Shown here: positions 13,770 to 25,800 of the stretch, piece by piece
How positions within the stretch are numbered: position 1 is the first letter of the stretch
Layout of the letters: each line of letters starts with the position of its first letter
Assembly (NCBI GenBank): GCA_905116865.2
Contig: CAJHNH020000691.1
Location: forward strand, 511,001-575,000
Origin: Candidula unifasciata
Taxonomy: Eukaryota > Mollusca > Gastropoda > Stylommatophora > Geomitridae
Direction of reading: 5' to 3'
Length of the DNA: 64,000 bases
Notes under the pieces: generated by a model
Databases searched by the model: none
What the model saw: only the letters and a program-made list of their open reading frames with translations
Told to the model about the DNA's origin: nothing
Program-made: the position numbers and the translations under genes

Positions 13770-14071
13770 GCGCGCGCGCACACACACACACACACACAAC
13801 ACTCGGGTGCTGTCACCTGCGAATTCGAAGGTCGTAGCTCCCAGGTTGACCCTGATTTAAACGGCTGTCAGAAAAGTCCAGAGAAATAGAGGGGGCTGAC
13901 GCGATGTTAACCACATCACTCACCAAATGACAATTGGTCTATAAAAGATAGGTTAACACTGTACATCTGAAAGTGTAGAAAGGGTTCCTTCACATACACC
14001 ACACACACACACACACCTGCCCATGCACACACATGTATATATATAAATATACACCCACGCACGCATGCACG

Positions 14072-14140
<69 letters not shown>

Positions 14141-17100
14141 TTATCTTTGGCAATATGCCAGATTCATGTAAGTGCAATTGTGGCAGTTCTCACCTAATGA
14201 ATTTACAGAGCTGTTTTTGTGTGTGTCACTTGATTAATGCTAAAAGCACACCTGTGACTTTCTATTCTGGAAAACCTGTTTCTAGGATTACTGAACCTGT
14301 TTCTAGGATTACTTAACCTGTTTCTAGGATTACTGTACCTGTTTCTAGGGTTACTGTACCTGTTTCTAGGATTACTGAACCTGTTTCTAAGATTACTGAA
14401 CCTGTTTCTAGGATTACTGAACCTGTTTCTAGGATTACTGAACCTGTTTCTAGGATTACTGAACCTGTTTCTAGGATTACTGTACCTGTTTCTAGGATTA
14501 CTAGACCTGTTTCTAGGATTACTGAACCTGTTTCTAGGATTACTGTACCTGTTTCTAGGATTACTGAACCTGTTTCTAGGATTACTGAACCTGTTTCTAG
14601 GATTACTGAACCTGTTTCTAGGATTACTGAACCTGTTTAATAGGTCTTGACTAGGATGAGCCCTGGTCTTGGTGAACTACCTCTACATCCCGATGTGTAT
14701 TCAGTTGTATGTTAAAGCATAAAATAGGATACTTCCATACTCATGTGTAAAGGAGGAATGACAGATAAAAGTGCTTTTGTTTGTGTTTATGCAATTATAC
14801 TGTCATCCCCATGTGGGTTGCAGTTTTATGTTATTTTGATGCCCCACCCTGGCTTTTGCCGAGGGCCTTAAATATAGCCGGGCCTGAAATAGGGTCTAAC
14901 GGCTGAACAGGGTTTCCGGGACCTCTCCTCGGGTGATCCTCATCCGCATGGTGGCACTTTGTGTGACCGGGCGTTTATCGCTTGTGTGATGTCCTGGTGG
15001 GGGTACAATACATACCTACCTGTTTATGCAACATATTAGCAAAAACAACAACAACAACAATCTGCCATGTGTGTACCAGTCCATAAGATGTTCAAGAAAA
15101 ATTAAAAAGTCGACCACATTCAACCTACTGCGAACAGTTTTAGTTATAATTATAGTCTGACGTCTCTGTGCCCAATGTATTGACTAAGATATATTATTTG
15201 TGCCAAATTTAATGGCTTCAGTAGTTTTGTCAGGTATTATAAATAGCTAAGTGACTCTACCAGTGAGTCTTGTCCATCTTTGCATGTTTGGGACTGGTAT
15301 TTTAGTCTTTTTGTTTGAGTGGTTGTCCTTTTTGTCTGTCTGTCTGTCATCCTAATTTAGGCTGTGATTGTGATATGTATAAAGGGGTAATTCTCTTGTG
15401 GTCTAGTTTAACATATTTGATATCAAGATGGTGAGTCCTGTCCTCCTCCATTGGGTCCAGTTATTATTATTATTATTATAATACTGTATTAATGTCCTAA
15501 TGATATTCCATCTTGGCTTGTTCATCTCCTCCTATGTTGGAGTAACCAAGCTGGTATGGTTCTGTGCTGCCTGCAGAGTACCCAGGGCCAGTACCAGTAT
15601 ATGTGACACATAGTAAGGACTTTATGTAGCTGGGTCAGGAAGACCATCAATCACTAGTATACATTGTCTTCTGCAGGTTGCTTTGGCTGGGTTTGTTCTA
15701 CTGATTCTTCTGTTTGCTGCCAGATCAGCACAGGTATGATCATTATATTTTGTTTTGTTTCTTGCTGCCATGTTACAGAGCTGCTGAACCACACATTGTG
15801 GTATACCAGGGCTGATACCAGTGAAGGTGTCCACAACTCTTTGTGGCATCCTAGAAATGGATTCCCAAACAGGGACTGGCCATTGTAGATAGGATCAATA
15901 TGTCTTTCAAAGTCGGAGTGCATCTATCTGAGAGGCAGGCGTCTAGGAAGGTGTCCACAACTTTTTGTGGCATCCTAGAAATAGGTTCCCAATCGGGGAC
16001 TGGCCATTGTAGATAGGATCAACATGTCCTTCAAAGTCGGAGTGCATCTATTTGAGAGACAAGCAACCAACAGTCTGGACATAGTGGACAGTAAAGAACA
16101 GAAAGCTATGCTACAAGTATAGAAAGCTATGCTACAATGAAAGTAGGAAATGCTATGGCCATGCTGCAAGAAGAGACATCCATGCTACAGTGAAAGAAAT
16201 CCATGCTACAAGGAAAGAAATCCATGCTACAAGGAAAGAAATCCATGCTACAGTGAAAGAAATCCATGCTACAAGGAAAGAAATCCATGCTACAAGGAAA
16301 GAAATCCATGCTACAAGGAAAGAAATCCATGCTACAAGGAAATAAATCCATGCAACAAGGAAAGAAATCCATGCTATGAGGAAAAAAATCCATGTTACAC
16401 AGAAACAAAGCCATGTTAACAGAAACAAAACATTGCTACAATAAAAGAAAGCCATGCTACAATGAAAGAAATCCATGCTACAATGAAAGAAATCCATGCT
16501 ACAAGGAAATAAATCCATGCTACAGTGACATAAATCCATGCTACAGTGAAATAAATTCATGCTACAAGGAAAGAAATCCATGCAACAAGGAAAGAAATCC
16601 ATGCAACAAGGAAAGAAATCCATGCTACAAGGAAAGAAATCCATGCTGCAAGGAAAGAAATCCATGCTACAAGGAAAGAAATCCATGCTACAAGGAAAGA
16701 AATCCATGCTACAAGGAAAGAAACCCACACTACAAGGAAAGAAACCCATGCTACAAGGAAAGAAATCTATGCAACAAGAAAGGAAATCCATGCTACAAGG
16801 AAAGAAACCCACACTACAAGGAAAGAAATCCATGCTACAAGGAAAGAAATCCATGCAACATGGAAAGAAATCCATGCTACAAGGAAAGAAACCCACACTA
16901 CAAGGAAAGAAACCCATGCAACAAGGAAAGAAATCCATGCTACAAGGAAATAAATCCATGGTACAAGGAAAGAAATCCATGCTACAAGGAAAGAAATCCA
17001 TGCTACAAGGAAAGAAATCCATGCTACAAGAAAAGACACCCATGTTACAAGGAAAGACACCCATGTTACAAGGAAAGAAATCCATGCTACAAGGAAAGAA

Positions 17101-20100
17101 ATCCATGCTACAAGGAAAGAAATCCATGCTACAAGGAAAAAAATCCATGCTACAAGGAAAGACACCCATGTTACAAGGAAAGAAATCCATGCTACAAGGA
17201 AAGAAATCCATGCTACAAGGAAAGAAATCCATGCTACAAGGAAAGAAACCCACACTACAAGGAAAGAAACCTGTGCTACAAGGAAAGAAATCCATGCAAC
17301 AAGGAAATAAATCCATGCTACAAGGAAAGAAATCTATGCAACAAGAAAGGAAATCCACGCTACAAGGAAAGAAACCCACACTACAAGGAAAGAAATCCAT
17401 GCTACAAGGAAAGAAATCCATGCAACAAGGAAAGAAATCCAGGCTACAAGGAAAGAAACCCACACTACAAGGAAAGAAACCAATGCAACAAGGAAAGAAA
17501 TCCATGATACAAGGAAATAAATCCATGCTACAAGGAAAGAAATCCATGCTACAAGGAAAGAAATTCATGCTACAAGGAAAGAAATCCATGCTACAAGGAA
17601 AGAAATCCATGCTACAAGGAAAGAAACCCATGCTACAAGGAAATAAATCCATGCAACAAGGAAAGAAATCCATGCTACAGGGAAAGAAATCCATGCTACA
17701 AGGAAAGAAATCCATGCTACAAGGAAAGAAATCCATGCTAACAAGAAAGAAATCCATGCAACAAGGAAAGAAATCCATGCCACAAGGAAAGAAATCCATG
17801 CCACAAGGAAAGAAATCCATGCTACAAGGAAAGACATCCATGCTACAAGGAAAGAAACCCATGCTACAATGAAAGAAATCCTTGCTACAAGGAAAGAAAT
17901 CCGTGCAACAAGGAAAGAAATCCATGCTACAAGGAAAGAAATCCATGCAACAAGGAAAGACATCCATGCAACAAGGAAAGAAACCCATGCTACAAGGAAA
18001 GAAATCCTTGCTACAAGGAAAGAAATCCATGCAACAAGGAAAGAAATCCATGCTACAATGAAAGAAATCCATGCAACAAGGAAAGAAATCCATGCTACAA
18101 GGAAAGAAATCTATGCTACAAGGAAAGAAATACATGCTACAAGGAAAGAAACCCACACTACAAGGAAAGAAACCCATGCTACAAGGAAAGAAATCTATGC
18201 AACAAGGAAAGAAATCCATGCTACAAGGAAAGAAATCCATGCTACAAGGAAAGAAATCCATGCAACAAGGAAAGAAATCCATGCTACAAGGAAAGTTATC
18301 CATGCTACAAGGAAAGAAATCCATGCTACAAGGAAAGAAATCCATGCTACAAGGAAAGAAATACATGCTACAAGGAAAGAAACCCACACTACAAGGAAAG
18401 AAATCTATGCAACAAGGAAAGAAATCCATGCTACAAGAAAGGAAATCCATGCTACAAGGAAAGAAATCCATGCTACAAGGAAAGAAATCTATGCAACAAG
18501 GAAAGAAATCCATGCTACAAGGAAAGAAATCCATGCAACAAGGAAAGAAATCCATGCTACAAGGAAAGAAATCCATGCTACAAGGAAAGAAATCCATGTT
18601 ACAAGGAAAGAAATCCATGCTACAAGGAAAGAAATCCATGCTACAAGGAAAGAAATCCATGCTACAAGGAAAGAAATCCATGCTACAAGGAAAGAAATCC
18701 ATGCTACAAGGAAAGAAATCCATGCAACAAGGAAAGAAATCCATGCTACAAGGAAAGTTATCCATGCTACAAGGAAAGAAATCCATGCTACAAGGAAAGA
18801 AATCCATGCTACAAAGAAAGAAATACATGCTACAAGGAAAGAAACCCACACTACAAGGAAAGAAACCCATGCTACAAGGAAAGAAATCTATGCAACAAGG
18901 AAAGAAATCCATGCAACAAGGAAAGAAATTCATGCTACAAGGAAAGAAATCCATGCTACAAGGAAAGAAATCCATGCTACAAGGAAAGAAATCTATGCAA
19001 CAAGGAAAGAAATCCATGCTACAAGAAAGGAAATCCATGCTACAAGGAAAGAAATCCATGCTACAAGGAAAGAAATCTATGCTACAAGGAAAGAAATCCA
19101 TGCAACAAGGAAAGAAATCCATGCTACAAGGAAAGTTATCCGACAATGGAAGAAAGCCATTTATTTTCAAAAATGACCTTGACCCTTATGTCGATCCAGC
19201 CTTACTGTGTACTGGGTGAAGTCCTGGGAAGTAAAGGCGGCAGATGTGATGCTGACCACATCACTCATCAAGTGCTCATTGATCTATAAAGTATAGGTCT
19301 AGCGAATGTACCCAGTGTGCCTAATGGTGTAGAAAAGGGCTCTTTTTGTAATATAATTAAGGGTAGAAATATTTTTTTTGCTAAGAACTATTTTGTTAGT
19401 TTCAGTCGCAGTTGTTTTATGTATTTTGCAGAGAAGTAATGAATGGAGGAAAGGCATATGGTTGTTCAGAGCGGGAGAGAAGGTCTGTCCTGACAATGCT
19501 AAGGTGAGACTTCTTCTTGACACCCACAATCTGTTGAAGCCCACATGAGTGAAGTCACTTTGTCTAGCGTGACTTATGCTGCCACATGAGTGAAGTCACT
19601 TTGTCTAGCGTGACTTATGCTGCCACATGAGTGAAGTCACTTTGTCTAGCGTGACTTATGCTGCCACATGAGTGAAGTCACTTTGTCTAGCGTGACTTAT
19701 GCTGCCACATGAGTGAAGTCACTTTGTCTAGCGTGACTTATGCTGCCACATGAGTGAAGTCACTTTGTCTAGCGTGACTTATCTGCCACATGAGTGAAGT
19801 CACTTTGTCTAGCGTGACTTATGCTGCCACATGAGTGAAGTCACTTTGTCTAGCGTGACTTATGCTGCCACATGAGTGAAGTCACTTTGTCTAGAGTGAC
19901 TTACGCTGCCACATGAGTGAAGTCACTTTGTCTAGCGTGACTTATGCTGCCACATGAGTGAAGTCACTTTGTCTAGCGTGACTTATGCTGCCACATGAGT
20001 GAAGTCACTTTGTCTAGCGTGACTTATGCTGCCACATGAGTGAAGTCACTTTGTCTAGCGTGACTTATGCTGCGACATGAGTGAAGTCACTTTGTCTAGC

Positions 20101-22717
20101 GTGACTTATGCTGCCACATGAGTGAAGTCACTTTGTCTAGCGTGACTTATGCTGCCACATGAGTGAAGTCACTTTGTCTAGCGTGACTTATGCTGCCACA
20201 TGAGTGAAGTCACTTTGTCTAGCGTGACTTATCTGCCACATGAGTGAAGTCACTTTGTCTAGCGTGACTTATGCTGCCACATGAGTGAAGTCACTTTGTC
20301 TAGCGTGACTTATGCTGCCACATGAGTGAAGTCACTTTGTCTAGCGTGACTTACGCTGCCACATGAGTGAAGTCACTTTGTCTAGCGTGACTTATGCTGC
20401 CACATGAGGAAGTCACTTTGTCTAGCGTGACTTATGCTGCCACATGAGTGAAGTCACTTTGTCTAGCATGACTTATGCTGCCACATGAGTGAAGTCACTT
20501 TGTCTAGCGTGACTTATGCTGCCACATGAGTGAAGTCACTTTGTCTAGCGTGACTTATGCTGCCACATGAGTGAAGTCACTTTGTCTAGCGTGACTTATG
20601 CTGCCACATGAGTGAAGTCACTTTGTCTAGCGTGACTTATGCTGCCACATGAGTGAAGTCACTTTGTCTAGCGTGACTTATGCTGCCACATAAGTGAAGT
20701 CACTTTGTCTAGCGTGACTTATGCTGCCACATGAGTGAAGTCACTTTGTCTAGCGTGACTTATGCTGCCACATGAGTGAAGTCACTTTGTCTAGCGTGAC
20801 TTACGCTGCCACATGTCTCTGTATTCCAATGTATCTGTTAATGTTGACTGTTGTTTGTTATGTGAGTTCCAAAGATTATCATAAAGATTTATCATAGGAT
20901 GGTAGAGTTATGACACATTTCTGACATGAGGGTTAGTGAGAACAAGTCTCATCATCATCATGTAGCAGGTCCTTTGCAGAATGTTGCTCTCATTACGGTC
21001 TGCCTGAAAGAAACTCAGTCTCTCCCGCCTCATATACTTTCATACTCAAGGAGTCACTTATAACTTGTGCCCATCTTTGTTTCGGTGCCCCTCCTTCCTG
21101 GTACCATGCCTTCTGCTATAATTTTTTTTTCCGTTGTACTTGATATGACCAAAATATTTCAGCTTCTGAGACAAGATGCTGTTTATTAGCCAATCTTCCT
21201 TGATGTTCAGATCTTTCAAGATGTCAGTATTTCTCCTCTTCTTTGTCCAAGATATTCTGAGAATCTTTCTATACTATTTCAGCTCAAAAGCCCCTATTCT
21301 CTTTCTTAAGGACTGGGAGATAGTCCATAATTCACATCTGTATGTTGCTACAGGAAAGATGCATGCTCTCAAAATTCTTTTTTTTTGGAGACAAGTCTAG
21401 TTGTTGAAAATTGTGTTTGGAAAATAAGGAATTTAAGGCTATCTTCCAAATAACGGTCCCAAATTATCGAGGCAGAAAATATACCCTAACATGGCCTCAG
21501 TCACGTGTCAATTGCGCACTTCCGCCACCGCCGAGAGTATCCCCCACACCGCTCACGCGGCATGGATTTGGGCTAAACTAGATGGCTGGGACTCACGAGC
21601 ACCAGCAACCGCATTTCCTGCAGCTGCCCTGATTTTATTTGCTCATTAGTCCTAGCCATCTAGTTTAGCCCCAATCCACGCCGCGAGAGCGGTGTGGGGG
21701 ATACTCTCGGTATAGTCCCCGAAAGTTCGCAATTTGGCGGTGGGGGTATAGTCCCCGGAAGTGCGCAATTGACACGTGACTGATGCCCTGTTAGGGTATA
21801 TTTTCTGCCTCGATAATTTAGGACCGTTATTCGGAAGATAGCTGAATTTAAAATAACATACTTCAATGCTCTCCTCTCCGTCTCCCCAGTCTAAGAGTAG
21901 TGGATTGGATTTCTCACCTTTTTTCAGACAGATAGTATCAAATAGGATGTCTCTCATTAGACAGTAGTCTTCTGCAAAGCATCTATTAAAATGGATGGTC
22001 CAGAAGTGTGTTTGTCAGCCTGTTAATGCTTGCAGGATGGAAAAATGTTTCATAGTGATGGTTAGGACAGAACAAAAAATGTTGACAGTATTTTATTTAT
22101 TAGATCAGATAAAATTCAGATTTTTAGCTTATGCGAAATAAAAATCATCATATAATAATTTATTTATTAGGTCTAATATTATAAAATTCAAATTTTTAGG
22201 CAACGCCAAATGAAATAAAAACAAAAAATTGTAAGAATTACATCCCGTGTTAAACAATTTAAATTTTTAGCTCATGCAAATAAATAAATGTTGATAGCAC
22301 TTTTTTTTTTTAGATTGAGTGTTATAAAATTCTGATTTCTGGCTAACAAAAGAGGTTCGAAACTTGATATACCTAGCTGGACCATTGTTTCTGAGACAAT
22401 AAAGATCTGATTTTTGATTTGTCTGATAAGAGATGTGTGAGTGTGTTAAGATTGGCATCTTTTTCTTTCAACTGGTCTGATATTTAGCATTAAACAGGTC
22501 CATAACAATATTGGCTAACTGTGTAGATAATGATCTAGAGTACCAGTATATGGTATATAATGTTGCTGATAGAAGGGTAATATGTTGGTATTTGTATCTG
22601 GTAATTTTTGTCTAAAAATTAAACAGGTCCATTATAATATCAAACAGCTGTGTGGAGACGATGGTCTAGGGTTGAAGTTGAAAGGATCGACTTCATTGCA
22701 CCAGTTTTAATCCACAT

Positions 22718-22801
<84 letters not shown>

Positions 22802-25800
22802 ATCTATCTCTCTATGCAGAATAGCTAGCTGCCTGCAGAAAGCGCTGCACAAAGCATGAACTACATAGCTTTAGTAACAATCCCCATAGATCTTCATAAA
22901 AATTACACTCACGAATCAAACAACACCGCCCAAAACAAACAAAGGCTTTCAGGGCAAATGGCAAATGACTTGACTCCCGAAATCTAGATCTAGATCTGGA
23001 GTACCAATGTATAATATATAAGGTGGTTGATATTATAAAATGTGTGAAAATGTTGGTATTTGTATTTGGTAACACTTTGTCGGATATATCAAACAGGTCC
23101 ATTACAATATCGGAAAGCTGTGTGCAGATGTTGGGAAAACGGAGGAGGCTATCGAACGTTACAGACGGGCCATAGAGTGAGTTTTGTCCATAGTCTCTCC
23201 AGGTGATTGTCTTTATTCTGGTAGCTAAGTCTGAATTTCATTATTAAAGGTGAAGTGATAACAAGATAATGTTGTAGATTCAGTCAGCAGTGGTGAAAAA
23301 ATGTGTTTCTGCTCAGCATGACTGTGGCGTCGATAAGAGTTTTGGTAAAATAAGTATGAGATAATTTTGGCATTTGTCCAGGAAGAAAAGCGGTAAGAAT
23401 GAGAACTGATCATCTCACTTCATTTTGATGTAACCTAATATGTGTTGGTAGCTTTGGTTGTGGTAATACTGGTTGGTTGTTTGGCACCTTTCTGTGCGTC
23501 TTTCCAGATGGCAGTGGTTGTGTCTGATGTAAGGAAACATGGGAAGCACTCCCATGGCAGTGACAGTTGTGACTGCATCAAGACCTGCTCATGTTAAGTC
23601 TTCCATAATTAGAGTATGGGATTTCTGGACCATTGTTGCCCAAGCATTTAAGCATGTATTTAATTTGCTTCTTCTGAGGCTCAGCCCTTTACCTGCCTAC
23701 AGTCATTTTTCTCTCTTTTCATATTCTCCTCCTGATTGTCTTCTCTATGCAACACATGGTTTGTAGGAATTTATGAAAACTCGCCCGCACAACGAGAGTT
23801 CCCTCCCTTCTCTTTCATGTCGCGGCCAGTTGCATGGCCTATTCTATGTTGTGGGGGTGTTATGAGATGAGTTTGTTCGGCGTTCGCTCACCTTATATAA
23901 TTGTTATGTGAGGTCGTGAGTCTCTTTGAGGCGCCGCAGGCACCTGTGTACAAGTTAAAAGTACTGTAGGGGGAAGGGCAAATGTTTGTGAGTATTGAAA
24001 CTAGGATGTTTTTTGTATTTCTGTGTTCCTTGGTGGTGACACCCCCCCCCCAGAAAAAGAAGCAAATGTAAAAAACACTTAGGAATAGAATAATATGCCA
24101 GTTTCCATGCTCACAAAATGTCGGGCAACTAGCACAAAGTAGAAGTAATCACGCAAGTGAGTGGTGACAACACAGGAAAAAAAAGAATGGTTAAACTTTT
24201 AAAAATAATGAATACATGACACCTCTACAACACAGGACAGGCTGTGCGACAGGCTGCAGCATGAATGGGAGGGGAAAGAACTCTTGTGGTGCTGGCGAGA
24301 GTTATGTATAATGAAAAACACCGGTTTATACTAGTGGCAGCAATATTTTGAAGTAGAAATAATGGCGCTGTTAGTAGTCTGTGACCGAGATGATATTTTG
24401 TTCACAGACTGTATGATGTTGTAACTGATTGTTGTTCTCAGACTGAACCCTGTGTATGATCAGGCTATGAACAACCTGGCCAACATGCTCAAGGACCAAG
24501 GCAAGGAGCTGGAAGCTGAGCTGTTGCTGGACAAGGCTGTATCAATATCGTAATGTTCTTTATTGCACAGATGATTTTAGTTATAATAGTTTATATCCTA
24601 TTTCTTCTTCTTCTTTTTAGCGTTCACCAGCTGTAAACTCTGGTGGAAAGTCTGGTTGTTCATCCACTTCTGGACTGTAGTCCTGTTCCAGAACCTGAGT
24701 GTTGCATGTGCATCCGTTTTACAGATCTGACTTATTTGTATGCAGACTGCTGGTTCCTTGCCTCTCAGGCAGATGCACTCCGACTTTGAAGGAAGCTCCC
24801 AATTAGTTGACTCCTACAACATGCTTTTGGGCTGGCGGTGGATCTATTCTTGTTTTCTCTATAACAGGGCCCCGTGACCCACACAGCGAATACCCTGTTT
24901 AACTTTCCGGGGTTACTTTTCTTACAGTCCATGCCTCAGACATTTGTAATTATGCCTGTCTTCAGCTTTCTGTCTCATAAACTGTCTGTCATTTCTCATA
25001 CGTGTGTTCTTCCATGATGCTAACATCTTTTCTCTTGTTCCCTTCCCCCTCCTATTTTTTTCCAACTACAGGTTAGACAGTTTTTTTTTTTATATATTCC
25101 TCATATGTATTTGTCACTGCATGCTCACTCAGCATGCACCATCATTACACTGCCCCCCCACCCCCATTCCCAACCCTCACTGAGGTAACTGACGGAAGAG
25201 AAGGAGAAGAAAAAGCATGCGTGCATTTCATTGCAGGATTCTATTGTCATCGTTCATCATCATCATCATTGTCCCATAGCACTGCATGCCATTGGGTCAC
25301 CAGTTGCTGTTGACTGTCTGATCAGCTCCCTCTCCCTTTGTCAGATGCAGTGGATTTCATGGTTGCATGCCTCAGGCCTGTCCAGTCAGTCAAGTTCTGT
25401 ATCCAGATCTTTCTTGGTCTGCCTCTTCTCCTCTACTGAGCCCTGTAGTATTGTTTTTAAGAGGCTATCAGATCTTGTGATGTATTGTACCATTGGCTTT
25501 TCTGTATTTTCAGTGTAGTTAAAAGAGGTTCATAGCTGCCAGTTGTCTATCCTTACCCTGTCCTTTTTTTGCATCATCCAGCCCAGATTTTGCTGCTGCG
25601 TGGATGAATCGAGGCATCGTGAAAGCTGCACTGAAGAAATACCAGGATGCTGAATACAGTTATAAACAAGGCATAAGATGTCGCAGGAACTATCCCGATT
25701 GCTACTACAATCTTGGGAATTTGGTAAGTGGACAGCAGTTATGTAAGAACACAATTTATTCAGTGTGGCTTTAGGACAAAGAATAACAACTATGTCAACT

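Noticed and set aside
13383..13889. 168-codon open frame as a stand-alone gene
   Set aside because: Only 13433-13607 is real TMTC4 coding sequence; the rest is intron, including the (CA)n repeat.
16153..19170. 1005-codon minus-strand open frame with MDFFPCS period
   Set aside because: It is the inverse of the 21-bp satellite, which leaves five frames open at once. No start context, signal peptide, non-repeat domain or splice sites; it lies in a TMTC4 intron.
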